This document shows positions 45,771-56,663 of a stretch of 64,000 bases of DNA, one piece after another. The translations under genes and the position numbers were made by a program. This stretch comes from Luzula sylvatica (lineage: Eukaryota; Streptophyta; Magnoliopsida; Poales; Juncaceae), in the NCBI GenBank assembly GCA_946800325.1, contig OX326956.1, positions 13,557,167 to 13,621,166 on the forward strand, read 5' to 3'. Every line of letters starts with the position of its first letter. Position 1 is the stretch's first letter. The notes beneath the pieces are model-generated. The model made no database searches. It was not told the origin of the DNA and worked only from the letters and a program-made list of their open reading frames with translations.

Positions 45771-46186
45771 TGTTGTGATGTGAGGCAAATAAGACACAAA
45801 TTTAATGCTTAATTTGGGGATTTTAGCCCTTGTGAAGAACAATTATATATACTTTATTAATCATATTTAAGATTACATGAATATTTCTTCACTAAGTGTG
45901 TTTTATTGCTTAATCACAGAAATTAGAAGGAATTTCTGGGAATTTGTAGAGTGTAGTTGTCTCCAACACGTCAAGAGGAGTGAAAACAATATATTATACC
46001 GATACATTCGGTACATGAATAAGACGGGAGACAAACAATTATCATGATACAAACTTACACAAAAGTCTACACGAAAACCACTCAATCCTTAGTCCTTATC
46101 CTGTCCATCTACCTTTGGTGGGAATTACCTCCTTACCCCCAATCCTCTCCACCAACTCGTGGCCAATAAGAAGACTCCATGAGTGC

Positions 46187-46194
46187 TATAAATA
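46187..46194 (+). promoter_or_regulatory. Gypsy LTR TATA box
   Basis: TATAAATA, with CCAAT 24 bp upstream. The second LTR has the same box at 55396-55403. Confidence 0.8.
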
Positions 46195-46240
46195 TGACCA
46201 CAAGGGCCACGAGTTTGGTACGCTTTTTTACCCTTTTGCA

Positions 46241-46243
<3 letters not shown>

Positions 46244-46311
<68 letters not shown>
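46244..46311 (+). repeat. (TC)n microsatellite in the 5' LTR
   Basis: About 34 TC units, ~50 bp after the TATA box and so probably in the RNA leader. The right LTR has ~36 units (55453-55524) plus an extra GATCTCTCG. The Leu/Ser and Arg/Glu frames over both tracts are artefacts. Confidence 0.95.
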
Positions 46312-46312
<1 letters not shown>

Positions 46313-46382
46313 AACACTTCAAGATCCACCAAGAACCTTCAAGAACCCTACAAGAACTCATTCACCTGCTGGGGAGATTTGA

Positions 46383-46635
46383 CCGTGACTTGGACATCCT
46401 TCATTTCGGCGAATCGACCTTTCTCGAGACTAACCGTGACTCGGGGATTTCCTCCTTTCGGGACTAGTGAAGTTGTGTTAAGACCGTGACTCGGAGGTTT
46501 TCTCTTTTGGAGCTTGAAGAAGGTGTCAACCATGACTCGGAGTCTTTCCTTTTGGTGATCCTTCATCGGCTTAGCCCGTGACTCGAGATTTATTTCCTTC
46601 GGTAACCAACGAAGCAAGCTTGCCGTGACTCGGAA
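46383..46635 (+). repeat. Six spaced ACCGTGACTCGG modules
   Basis: CCGTGACTCGG or close variants start near 46383, 46434, 46484, 46530, 46576 and 46623, spaced 46-51 bp. Most are followed by RGRTTT and a CTTTCGG word. The right LTR keeps all six, one with a 1-bp deletion. Confidence 0.85.
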
Positions 46636-46939
46636 GATTGCTCATTCGGTGGTCAATCAAGCGGAGGCATAGAAGACTAAGGAAGACACATTGAACTACT
46701 TTCTTCATTCTAGGTGTACTCTTTCTAATCTTGTAATTCTTGTATGATTTGTGGATTAAGTTGTGTAAAAGAGAATTTCTAGTTTAAATCGAATCTTTGT
46801 TCTTAACTTGCTCTTTTACTTGATCTTTTTGTTCTTAATTACTGCCTTGAACTTAGTTTAAATCTCCCTTAATTCAATCTCAAAACGAACATTTAATTCA
46901 ATCCTCAAATCAAAGACTCAAACTCAGTTCCAGAAACTA

Positions 46940-47285
46940 TTCCGTTATAACGGACATAAATTGCGTTACAACGGACCTTTCGGTTTGTACCTGACTTTCA
47001 GTCTGTTGGTACTCCGTTGTAACGCACCTTAGTTCCGTTGTAACGGACCAGTGAGAAAAAGCATTAAATAGCATTCATACTAGTGCGTTGTAACGGACAT
47101 ACTAGTTCGTTGTAACGGATCAACCAATCCGTTATAACGCTACTTATATCCGTTATAACGGACTACCTCTTTCTGTTGTAACGGAACTTACTCCGTTGTA
47201 ACGGACCTTCATATCAATTCCTGCGTCAACAATTACCCTAATGTCCGTTGTAACGGACTCTTACTCCGTTGTAACGGACTACCTT
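46940..47285 (+). repeat. Array of TCCGTTRTAACGGA palindromes, 5' LTR
   Basis: Twelve copies of a 14-bp palindrome-like motif (perfect form TCCGTTATAACGGA; commonest TCCGTTGTAACGGA) separated by 8-60 bp of unrelated sequence. Spacers do not repeat, unlike an ordinary tandem array. Confidence 0.92.
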
Positions 47286-47460
47286 TTGTGATTTTTCTTT
47301 GTTATTTCTTATCTAGTTTTGATTAAATCTTTGACGCACTCACTCCTCGTGGAACGAACTTGCATATTTTCCACTATACACATATATTTTCACACTAGTT
47401 GATTGAAACGGGTTTTCGAATACAACGATAATTTTACACACCAAAAACTCGTTCATCAAA

Positions 47461-47478
47461 TGGCGCCGCTGCCGGGGA
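47461..47478 (+). promoter_or_regulatory. Primer binding site (tRNA-Asp)
   Basis: TGGCGCCGCTGCCGGGGA, two bases after the LTR end. It pairs with the 3' end of plant tRNA-Asp, the primer typical of Athila-type elements, with one mismatch from the common TGGCGCCGTTGCCGGGGA. Confidence 0.9.
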
Positions 47479-47750
47479 GCGGTGTTTAAGTCAATATTTT
47501 AGATCAAAATTTGAGATTTAAATTCATAAATTTGTTTACTCACTTCATTGTTTCTTTTGTGACAATCTAGGTGAAAGAAGGAATCTTTATGCACAACACA
47601 AAATCGCGAAAAGGCGAATTACTTCCATTTGTCAAATAAATCGAAAGAAGGAACAAAAGCTCTAAGAAGGGCAAGGAACCGACACGAGAAGATCAAGACG
47701 AACTTCAAACTCAAACTTTTTCTTCTCCCTTTACTCATTTAAATTCAAAC
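47479..47750 (+). other. Gypsy untranslated leader
   Basis: Between the PBS and the first gag ATG at 47751. No other feature seen. Confidence 0.6.
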
Positions 47751-49082
47751 ATGGGTGATGAAACTAGGGCTCCAAGGCCAAAAACCTTAAAGGAACTAGT
47801 GGCCCCAAATATCGTAGAAGATAACTACAATTTTATTAGGCCGAATATACCGAACTTTAAGGCCGATCCGAGCATCATAGGCTCTTTACCCATCTTTCAT
47901 GGCAAAGCTACCGAAAATCCACACAAGCATTTGAAAGATTTTAAGATTCAACTAAACATTTATGCAAATTATGAGGCATTTAATGATATTCTACTTCTTA
48001 TTTTTCCTTATTCGCTAGGAGAAGGACCGAAAGATTGGTTCTATAACCTACGAGGACCCCTCGATTTCAATGAGGTGGCTAGGCGTTTCAAGGAGAAATT
48101 CTACTCGCATTCGAGATTGGCGGCAATTAGGCGAGAACTTCTAGCAATCACGCAAAAGCCAAACGAGGCTCTCCACGAGTATTACGATTGATTCAACCGA
48201 TTGATGGAGGAATGTCCAAGCCACAATGTCGCGGTCCATTACCTATACGAGCAATTCATTCAAGGGCTAGGTTATTCCGAGAGTCAATTCCTCAACGCAT
48301 CCGCGGGGGGAAGTATCGCGAACAAAGATCTCGAAGAGATTAAGAAGCTACTCGAAGTAATGGCAACCAATTCTCAATCAAGACGGAATATTGAATACCG
48401 AGTTAATGCGTGTAGCGACCTCAATGTCGACATGCTTAACAACAAGCTCGAGATTATCATGAAGGCTTTGGGCAAGGACGAAACGAAAACATGTGGGGTT
48501 TGCCTCGCAAATACCCACCACACCGATGAGTGCCCAAGTGTGATCGAAGATGCGAATGCCATTTACAAGAAATTCGATACCTCGAATTCGTATAATCCGA
48601 ATCTCCGAAACCATCCCAACTTTAGTTGGTCGAATCCTAACAATGCCCAACCCGATCCATATAGACAAGCGGTTGCAAAACCGGCCACATACCAACACCC
48701 AAATGCGACTCAAACGGTTCAAAAATCGCTTCCAAATCAAGACCCAAATCAAGATCTCAAGATGATGATGGAGGGAATGATGAGTATGTTGAAGCAAGAA
48801 ATCGGAGGGGTAAATAAAAACATGGAGTCAATGAAGCAAGAATTGAAGCAAGACTTTAAGCACGAAATCTCAAACACGAATCGCCATGTGGGGAATTTGG
48901 AGACCCAATTGAATCAAATAGCCACTCGAGTCAATGTTCTCGAAACTCAAGGTTCATCTCGATTACAATCTCAACCTCTAGCACCACTCGAACAAAGGCA
49001 CGTGAATGCAATATCGCTTCGAAGCGGTAAGGAAATAGGTACGAGCTCAAAGAAAGCAAAGGAGGTGGAAGAAGAGAAATAA
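47751..49082 (+). pseudogene. Gypsy gag (capsid/nucleocapsid), one internal stop
   Basis: Starts MGDETRAPRPKTLKELV. Residues ~45-145 form the retrotransposon gag domain (ATENPHKHLKDFKIQLNIYA, GEGPKDWFYNLRG, EVARRFKEKFYS). A TGA at 48189-48191 interrupts the frame, which resumes unshifted. The zinc knuckle CGVCLANTHHTDEC (C-x2-C-x4-H-x4-C) lies near 48491-48532, and a coiled-coil-like Met/Lys/Gln-rich region follows (48755-48950). The frame ends at TAA 49080-49082, directly joined in the same frame to the protease part. That TAA may be a true gag end or a mutated CAA. Capsid would package the element's RNA in the cytoplasm. Confidence 0.9.
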
Positions 49083-51740
49083 TTGGAGGTACCGGTCCAA
49101 GGGGAAGTATCAACCCACGCCTCAACGAGCCAAGAACTTCCGATCCAAGCAAAGGAGCCCGAGATAGCGGTTCAAGTCAAGCCGCCCTTCCCGAGTCGCC
49201 TCCCCAAACCGGTCGAATCAAATACCGATGTGCTCGCTATCTTGAAAAAGGTAGAGGTAAACATTCCTTTACTCGAAGCTATCAAAGAGGTACCGCGATT
49301 GGCAAAATATCTTAAGGAACTATGCACGAACAAGAGGAAAACAAAAGGAGACGAATTGATAAGTGTAGGAGAAAGCGTTTCGGCAATTTTGAGACTTCCG
49401 CAAAAACACAAAGATCCGGGGATGTTTGCAATCCCGTGCAAAATTGGGCAACACGAGTTACCAAAGTGCATGCTCGATCTCGGAGCTTCAATCAACGTTA
49501 TGCCATACTCGGTCTATATCACTCTCGATCTCGGCCCTCTCGAAGATACCCAAGTTGTGATTCAACTCGCCGATCGATCAACGACAAGACCGGTTGGAGT
49601 GATTGAAGACGTGCTTGTAACGGTGAATGGATTGCTCTTTCCGGCGGATTTCTATGTGTTGGATATGAACGAAGGAAATAACGACTCGACCCCAATTCTC
49701 CTCGGGAGACCATTCTTGAAAACGGCACGAACCAAGATCGATGTACACGCGGGAGAACTCACCATGGAATTCGATGATGAGGTAATAAAATTCAATATTT
49801 TTGATAAACTAAAAGAACCAATGCAAGGTACACTCAACTTGAGCGCGCTTGATGTGATCGACGAATGTGTGCAAGAACTCTCGACCCAAATGTTCCAAGA
49901 TTCTCAAATGCAAGAACTCGAGGGATTCGATGAACAAAATTTCGAAACCAAGCCGGAGTGGGAAGAAGAAAAGAATGAGGTCCAAGCTTTTTCTTTGGGG
50001 GAGCTCGAGATTCCAATGCAAAGGACGCCACCTTCAATCGAGCAAGCTCCAAGGTTAGAATTGAAAAAATTACCTATTGGACTACAGTATGCTTTTCTCG
50101 ATGAAGCGGAGACCTTGCCGGTGATAATTGCCTCGAATCTAACGAGGGAGCAAGAAGAAAAACTCCTCGAAGTGCTCAAAAGGAATAAGAAGGCTTTCGG
50201 GTGGACACTCTCCGACATTCCGGGCATCTCCCCCTCCATGTGCGCACACCGAATCCTTCTCGAGGACGGAGCAAAACCATCGCGCGAACCTCAAAGGCGG
50301 CTCAATCCGCCCATGATGGAAGTAGTAAAAAAGGAGGTGATCAAGTTGTTGGATGCGGGGATAATCTATCCCATTACCGACTCGAAATGGGTCTCACCAA
50401 TTCATGTGGTACCAAAGAAAACGGGAATAACGATTGTTGAGAACGAAGAAGGGGAGCAAGTGCCGACAAGGATCCAAAATGGGTGGAGAATTTGCATCGA
50501 TTATCGAAAATTGAACAAAGCGACGAAGAAGGATCATTTCCCTCTCCCATTCATTGACCAAATGCTCGGAAGACTCGCGGGAAAACCGTACTATTGTTTC
50601 CTCGATGGATTCTCGGGGTACTTCCAAATTCCAATAGCACCCGAAGATCAAGAGAAGACGACTTTCACGTGCCCGTTTGGAACTTTCGCCTATAGACGCA
50701 TGCCATTCGGCCTATGCAACGCTCCCGGCACATTTCAAAGGTGTATGCTTTCTATTTTCTCCGATTATATTTCCAAATTCATTGAACTTTTTATGGATGA
50801 TTTTTCGGTATTTGGGGATTCTTTCGATTCTTGCTTAGGCAATTTATCACAAATACTCGAAAAATGCATCGAATCTAACCTTGTCTTAAATTTTGAGAAA
50901 TGCCACTTCATGGTGAGCGAAGGAATTGTTTTAGGTCGTCTCATCTCAAAGGAGGGAATGGAGGTCGACAAGGCTAAAATCGATGTGATCAAAACGCTCC
51001 CTTATCCAAAAACGGTGAAAGATGTGAGGCCTTTTCTCGGCCATGCCAGTTTTTATCGGCGGTTCATTCAAGATTTTTCGAAGATATCTCAACCAATGTG
51101 TCAACTCCTTCAAAAAGATGTGAAATTCGAGTTCGACAAGAAGTGCGAGGATGCATTCGACATGCTCAAAGAGAAGCTTTGCTCGGCACCAATCATCAAG
51201 TCGCCAAATTGGGAGCTACCATTCGTGATAATGTGTGACGCAAGCGATACAAGTGTGGGAGCGGTTCTCGGCCAAAGAGTGGGTAAAGATCCTCATGTCA
51301 TCGCTTACGCCTCGAAGACACTCGACAATGCGCAAAGAAACTACACCACCACCGAAAAAGAACTCTTTGCCATCGTGTTCGCCTTGGAAAAATTTTGATC
51401 GTACCTTTTGGGTACCAAGGTAATTGTGTTTTCGGATCACGGGGCATTGAAACATTTAATGAAAAAGAAAGAGTGTAAGCCGAGATTGCTTCGGTGGATC
51501 TTATTGCTCCAAGAGTTTGATCTCGAAATAAAGGATAAAAAGGGGTGCGAGAACCTTGTAGCGGACCACCTAAGCCGCCTTCCGTTGAAGGAGGATGACC
51601 ACGTACCGATTCGAGACGCGTTTCCCGAAGAGCATATCCTCGCGGCCCGAATCGGCACACCTTGGTACGCCGATTTGGTAAACTACATTGTCATGAAGAA
51701 ATTCCCTCCGAAATCTCTCAAGCTCAACGAAATAAGATGA
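49083..51740 (+). pseudogene. Gypsy pol: protease, reverse transcriptase, RNase H (one stop)
   Basis: Same frame as gag. From 49083: a conserved pre-protease stretch (VPRLAKYLKELCTNKR, ~70-85), the aspartic protease LDLGAS (131-136), then RT with SKWVSPIHVVPKK, RICIDYRKLNKAT, FLDGFSGYFQI and the catalytic FMDDFSVFG (~570). RNase H starts FVIMCDASDTSVGAVLGQ (~714) and includes TEKELFAIVFALEKF. A TGA (51396-51398) then interrupts, and the frame continues from 51399 through the rest of RNase H ([12 protein letters not shown]) to a frameshift just before the TGA at 51738-51740. All catalytic residues I can check are present. Confidence 0.92.
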
Positions 51741-52953
51741 AAAGTGACGCCCGGTTTTTCATATGGGAGGACCCGATCCTTTTTCGTGTATGCTCCGATC
51801 AAGCAATCCGCAAATGCGTTCACCAACATGAGGTACTATCTATCTTATCTTTTTGTCATAATTTGCAATGCAGGGGGCATTTTGGCATAACTCGTACCGC
51901 TCACAAGGTACTATAATGTGGATTCTATTGGCCAACTCTTCACGAAGACGCTTCAAGTTTTGTGAAGAATTGCGAAAAATGCCAAAGGACGGGAAATTTA
52001 AGCCAAAGAGATCAAATGCCCCTAAACAATATTATTCCATGCGAACCATTCGATGCATGGGGCATTGATTTCATGGGCCCATTTCCCTCGTCCTTTGGAT
52101 ATACTTACGTTTTGCTTGCCGTAGATTATGTGACAAAATGGATAGAAGCGGTGCCGACAAGGAGCGCGGATTCGAAAACGGTGGGCGAATTTCTCAAGAA
52201 GAATATCTTCCAAAGGTTCGGGGTGCCGAGGGTCTTGATAAGCGACCAAGGGACGCATTTTTGCAACAAGAGCCTTCAAGCCTTGCTTGAGAAGTACCAT
52301 GTGAACCACCAAACTTCAACCGCATACCACCCACAAACGAATGGACAAGCCGAAGTTTCGAATCGAGAAATCAAGTCTATCCTCGAGAAGGTGGTGAATC
52401 CATCGAGAAAGGATTGGAGCGCCCGACTAGGCGATGCTCTATGGGCGTATCGTACCGCTTTCAAAACTCCAATCGGTATGACCCCTTTATTGGTATATGG
52501 GAAGGCATGTCATTTGCCGGTAGAAATCGAACACAAAGCCTTTTGGGCCATTAAGCAACTCACTCTCGATTACCCAAAAGACGCGTTGACTCGAAAATTC
52601 CAATTGCTCGAGTTAGAGGAACTTCGACAAAATGCATACGACAATTCGAATTTATGCAAGGCAAGGGCAAAAGTTTTTCATGATAGAATGATAAAGAGAA
52701 AGGAGTTTTGTATTGGAGAAAGAGTGCTTCTTTTCAATTCCCGTCTCAAACTTTTTCCCGGGAAGTTGAAATCTCGATGGATAGGCCCCCGTTCACCATG
52801 ATAAACGTCACCCCATATGGAGTGATCGAAATTCGAAGCGATGAAACGAGTAAAGTCTTCAAGGTGAATGGCCATCGACTTAAACACTTCTTCGCCAACT
52901 TCGACAAAAGTTGGATGGACGAGCAACGATTCGGACGTGGTAATCAACAATGA
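51730..52953 (+). pseudogene. Gypsy integrase, one stop and two frameshifts
   Basis: After a frameshift near 51725-51740 the integrase continues in frame 2: [14 protein letters not shown], then the H-H-C-C zinc domain (HNLQCRGHFG ... KNCEKCQ), cut by TAA at 51914-51916. The catalytic core has D (GIDFMGPF), D (ISDQGTHF) and E (GQAEVSNRE), the D,D-35-E triad. Near the C-terminus a C5 run (52786-52790) shifts the frame. The true end is read in frame 1 ([18 protein letters not shown]...) to TGA 52951-52953. Location after RNase H defines Gypsy order. The gene cannot make a whole protein. Confidence 0.9.
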
Positions 52954-53068
52954 AGAACGCTCGGCCAAGTCGAGCTCAAGATGTTAAACAAGAGCGCTAG
53001 CGAGGGAGGCACGCCCACGCATCAAAGGTTGTATCTCTCTATTATCCCTCTTTTTGAAATTTTCGATT

Positions 53069-53131
53069 TTTTTATACTTGAGGACAAGTAATCTCTAAGT
53101 GTGGGGTGGGGGGGGGGGGGGGGGGGGGGGG
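53069..53131 (+). promoter_or_regulatory. Internal polypurine-tract-like site with poly-G24
   Basis: ACTTGAGGACAAGTAATCTC, then TAAGTGTGGGGTGG and an unbroken run of 24 G (53108-53131). The GAGGAC...TAAGTGTGGGG wording repeats that just before the 3' LTR, so this looks like a second, expanded PPT 1.85 kb upstream. Confidence 0.7.
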
Positions 53132-53214
53132 TAACATACAATCTTTGACCTGTATGAGCCCAATTAAAAATTTAAAAATCAGAGAAAATTGGAATTTTTT
53201 GATCTGGCTAGCAA

Positions 53215-53612
53215 CTCCGTTGTAACGGAGCTCAATGTCCGTTGTAACGGAATATATAGAAATTTGAAAACTTGACTAGCGTCAGGAATTCCGTTGTAAC
53301 GGAGACACACTCCGTTGTAACGCAGTGCCCTCTACATTCAGACTCCGTTATAACGGACATACCTGCGTTACAACGGAAGTAAAAATACCGTTGCAACGGA
53401 CACGAAAAAACACATGAAATTGCGTTGCAACGGTAAATTCCCAAAATTTGCCAGAACTATGTCCGTTGTAACGGACCTCAATGTCCGTTGCAACGGACTT
53501 GCTCAGAATTTTCAAAATAAGCTACGGCTAGTTCTCCGTTATAACGCAGTAAGTACGTTGTAACGGACCTCAATGTCCGTTGTAACGGACTTAAAAGTGC
53601 GTTATAACGGAA
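53215..53612 (+). repeat. Array of TCCGTTRTAACGGA palindromes, 3' non-coding region
   Basis: Fourteen copies of the same 14-bp motif as in the LTRs, including TCCGTTATAACGGA, TCCGTTGTAACGGA and TCCGTTGCAACGGA forms, in different spacer sequence. CTCAATGTCCGTTG.AACGGA occurs three times. Confidence 0.92.
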
Positions 53613-54130
53613 TATTTTATGGCATGTTTCCTCTTCCAATTGAAATTTTCGAATATTTGACATTATTTTTGAACCATGAGCATCAATAATAATTAAGTCA
53701 AGCATGAAATGCATAAAAAGATTTTTCTCCACTTCATTGAATTAGATTGTTGGTTTTTAAACGAATTTTCACCGAACCACCATTTTTACTCTCAAAATTT
53801 TAATTTTACATAATATTTGAAGAATTGTGGTTGAAATCTTTAAGAGATTCTTTCGGGGATTCAAACCCTAATCAATATTTTCACAAATTAATGAGTTTTT
53901 GACAATTTGATCAATCCTCGATTTACATGACACACCATTTTCAATAAATAAACCCATTTTGAACTTGGAATTTCTAAAAAGCTTTGTTTGAACCAATTTA
54001 GTAAGTTTTGCTTGAATCTAAAATTTGACCATTTGCACTTAAAGAGCTCGACCGTTCATGGGGATTCGAAATTACACTAACGGGAACCAATTTGCGCTCA
54101 AAGCTTGATTCAATGAGCTCATGCACCTTG
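53613..54130 (+). other. Gypsy 3' non-coding region
   Basis: AT-rich with no long frame. An envelope-like gene would be expected here in some Athila elements, but I see none. Confidence 0.6.
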
Positions 54131-54412
54131 ATTAAGTAATGAGTGGTGTGAGTCATGATCACTTGTTGGCTAAAGGGGTGCATGAGTCGTAGTAAACCAA
54201 AGTAGCCGGTTCTTGGTGTGAGTCATGATCAAGAGTCGATGCGAAAAAGTTTTCTACAATCACGGATTAAAGCGCTTTCGATTGTCGAGTCCGTGCGATT
54301 GATTAAGTAATGAGTGGTGTGAGTCATGACCACTTGTTGGCTAAAGATTGCTCAGATCCATGGGGTTTACTAAGTAATGAGTGGTGTGAGTTATGACCAC
54401 TTGTTATCCCAA
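54131..54412 (+). repeat. Interspersed 45-bp repeats
   Basis: TAAGTAATGAGTGGTGTGAG followed by T.ATGA.CACTTGTTGGCTAAA occurs at about 54135, 54304 and 54370. A short fourth piece (GGTGTGAGTCATGATCA) lies near 54215. Confidence 0.9.
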
Positions 54413-54419
54413 AGGACAC

Positions 54420-54969
54420 ACATGGGGACCATCGAAAGCAATAACGAACAAAAGAAAAGAAATAAAAAGAACAAAAGAAAAGAAGAAAAAGAAATAAAAA
54501 ATGAAAAAGGAAAGAAAAGGAGTTCAAAAATCGAGCGCAAGTTGGGAAAATTTAGTAGAAATCGAAGATGAACCAAGTACTAACGTACCGAACGGTTTAA
54601 AAGTGACAAATTACATTTAAGAAATGATTTTTGCAAAACGGAAAAATTGGTTTTCACTAATGTTTTTTCATGATAATCCTTGTGAATAGTGGAGTGAAAA
54701 GAGTTGAATGATGGTGTTTAATCATCTTTTTCGGTTGAGATCATTTGCTCTATTAAACTCTTCGAATTTGTGAAACTTCTTGAAATAGATTCTAAATTTG
54801 ATCAAACTATATTTCTCTCAATATTATTAATCATGATGAAATGAGAGTACCCCAATTTGCTTTATGAAATTAGTTTTTGAACCAACAATATAACTTCAAC
54901 AAAATCTTATGCAATTCTCTCTTATGTTTGACTTTTATACTCTAATTGATCGAGGACGATCAAGGATTT
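54420..54969 (+). other. Gypsy 3' non-coding region, purine-rich part
   Basis: An A/G-rich stretch (54440-54530) makes a Lys/Glu-rich 64-aa frame, a composition artefact. The rest is AT-rich. Confidence 0.6.
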
Positions 54970-54984
54970 AAGTGTGGGGGTATT
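54970..54984 (+). promoter_or_regulatory. Gypsy polypurine tract
   Basis: AAGTGTGGGGGTATT directly before the 3' LTR start TGATG, preceded by GAGGACGATCAAGGATTT. It primes plus-strand synthesis in the element's life cycle. Confidence 0.85.
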
Positions 54985-55449
54985 TGATGTGAGGCAAATA
55001 AGGCAAAAATTTAATGCTTAATTTGGGGATTTTAGCCCTTGTGAAGAACAATTCTATATATTTTATTAATCATATTTGAGATAACATGAATATTTCTTCA
55101 CTAAGTGTGTTTTATTGCTTAATCACAGGAATTAGAAGGAATTTCTGGGAATTTGGAGAGTGTAGTTGTCTCCAACACGTCAAGAGGAGTGAAAACGATA
55201 TATTATACCGATACATTCGGTACATGAATAAGACGGGAGACAAACAATTATCATGATACAAACTTACACAAAAGTCTACACGAAAACCACTCAATACTTA
55301 GCCCTTATCCTGCCCACCTACCTTTGGTAGGAATTACCTCCTTACCCCCAATCCTCTCCACCAACTCGTGGCCAATAAGAAGACTCCATGAGTGCTATAA
55401 ATATGACCACAAGGGCCACGAGTTTGGTACGCTTTTTTACCCTTTTGCA

Positions 55450-55527
<78 letters not shown>

Positions 55528-56658
55528 CTCTCGAACACTTCAAGATCCACCAAGAACCTTCAAGAACCCTACAAGAACTCATTCACCCGCTGGGGAGATT
55601 TGACCGTGATTTGGACATCCTTCCTTTCGGCGAATCGACCTTTCTCGAGACTAACCGTGACTCGGGGATTTCCTCCTTTCGGGACTAGTGAAGTTGTGTT
55701 AAGACCGTGACTCGGAGGTTTTCTCTTTTGGAGCTTGAAGAAGGTGTCAACCATACTCGGAGTCTTTCCTTTTGGTGATCCTTCATCGACTTAGCCCGTG
55801 ACTCGAGATTTCTTTCCTTCGGTGACCAACGAAGCAAGCTTGCCGTGACTCGGAGGATTGCCCATTCGGTGGTCAATCAAGCGGAGGCATAGAAGACTAA
55901 GGAAGACACATTGAACTACTTTCTTCATTCTAGGTGTACTCTTTCTAATCTTGTAATTCTTGTATGATTTGTGGATTAAGTTGTGTAAAAGAGAATTTCT
56001 AGTTTAAATCGAATCTTTGTTCTTAACTTGCTCTTTTACTTGATCTTTTTGTTCTTAATTACTGCCTTGAACTTAGTTTAAATCTCCCTTAATTCAATCT
56101 CAAAACGAACCTTTAATTCAATCCTCAAATCAAAGACTCAAACTCAGTTCCAGAAACTATTCCGTTATAACGGACATAAATTGCGTTACAACGGACCTTT
56201 CGGTTTGTACCTGACTTTCGGTCTGTTGGTACTCCGTTGTAACGCACTTTAGTTCCGTTGTAACGGACCAGTGAGAAAAAGCATTAAATAGCATTCATAC
56301 TAGTGCGTTGTAACGGACATACTAGTTCGTTGTAACGGATCAACCAATCCGTTATAACGATACTTATATCCGTTATAACGGACTACCTCTTTCCATTGTA
56401 ACGGACTTTCATATCAATTCCTGCGTCAACAATTACCCTAATGTCCGTTGTAACGGACTCTTACTCCGTTGTAATGGACTACCTTCTGTGATTTTTCTTT
56501 GTTATTTCTTATTTAGTTTTGATTAAATCTTTGACACACTCACTCCTCGTGGAACGAACTTACATATTTTCCACTATACACATATATTTTCACACTAGTT
56601 GATTGAAACGGGTTTTCGAATACAACGATATTTTTACACACCAAAAACCCGTTCATCA
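54985..56658 (+). repeat. Gypsy 3' LTR (1674 bp)
   Basis: Same layout as the 5' LTR: TATA 55396-55403, (TC)n 55453-55524, GTGACTCGG modules and eleven palindromes (about 56158-56475). Compared with the 5' LTR it lost one palindrome unit (opposite about 47175-47206), and two of its palindromes are mutated (TCCATTG, TAATGGA). Confidence 0.95.
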
Positions 56659-56663
56659 TGTTG

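Larger units (their letters stand above)
45776..47458 (+). repeat. Gypsy 5' LTR (1683 bp)
   Basis: Begins TGATGTGAGGCAAATAAG and ends CGTTCATCA. It contains CCAAT (46163-46167), a TATA box TATAAATA (46187-46194), a (TC)n tract (46244-46311), six GTGACTCGG modules (46383-46630) and twelve TCCGTTRTAACGGA-type motifs (about 46940-47280). Transcription should start between the TATA box and the CT tract. Confidence 0.95.
45776..56658 (+). mobile_element. Ty3/Gypsy retrotransposon, Athila-like, full length (10.9 kb)
   Basis: Complete structure: 5' LTR 45776-47458, PBS 47461-47478, gag 47751-49082, pol 49083-52953, a 2-kb 3' non-coding part, PPT 54970-54984, 3' LTR 54985-56658. The 5-bp TSD TGTTG is present on both sides (45771-45775 and 56659-56663). 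LTR ends are TGATG...CATCA. Athila-like placement rests on the tRNA-Asp primer site, the RT box FMDDFSVFG, the protease DLGAS and the large size. Athila elements often carry an envelope-like frame after pol; here there is none. By eye the LTRs differ by roughly 3-4% in the parts I compared. Confidence 0.95.

Noticed and set aside
46115..46489. Leu/Ser- and Arg/Glu-rich frames in the LTRs (also 55324-55710 and the minus strand)
   Set aside because: Translations of the (TC)n microsatellite and its flanks within LTRs; no independent protein evidence.
53215..53612. Palindrome array as a possible CRISPR array
   Set aside because: Repeats are only 14 bp, imperfect, irregularly spaced and within a plant retrotransposon. 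There is no leader or cas gene.
54377..54571. 64-aa Lys/Glu-rich frame as an envelope-like or regulatory gene
   Set aside because: It comes from an A/G-rich stretch in the 3' non-coding region. No signal peptide, membrane segment or conserved motif.
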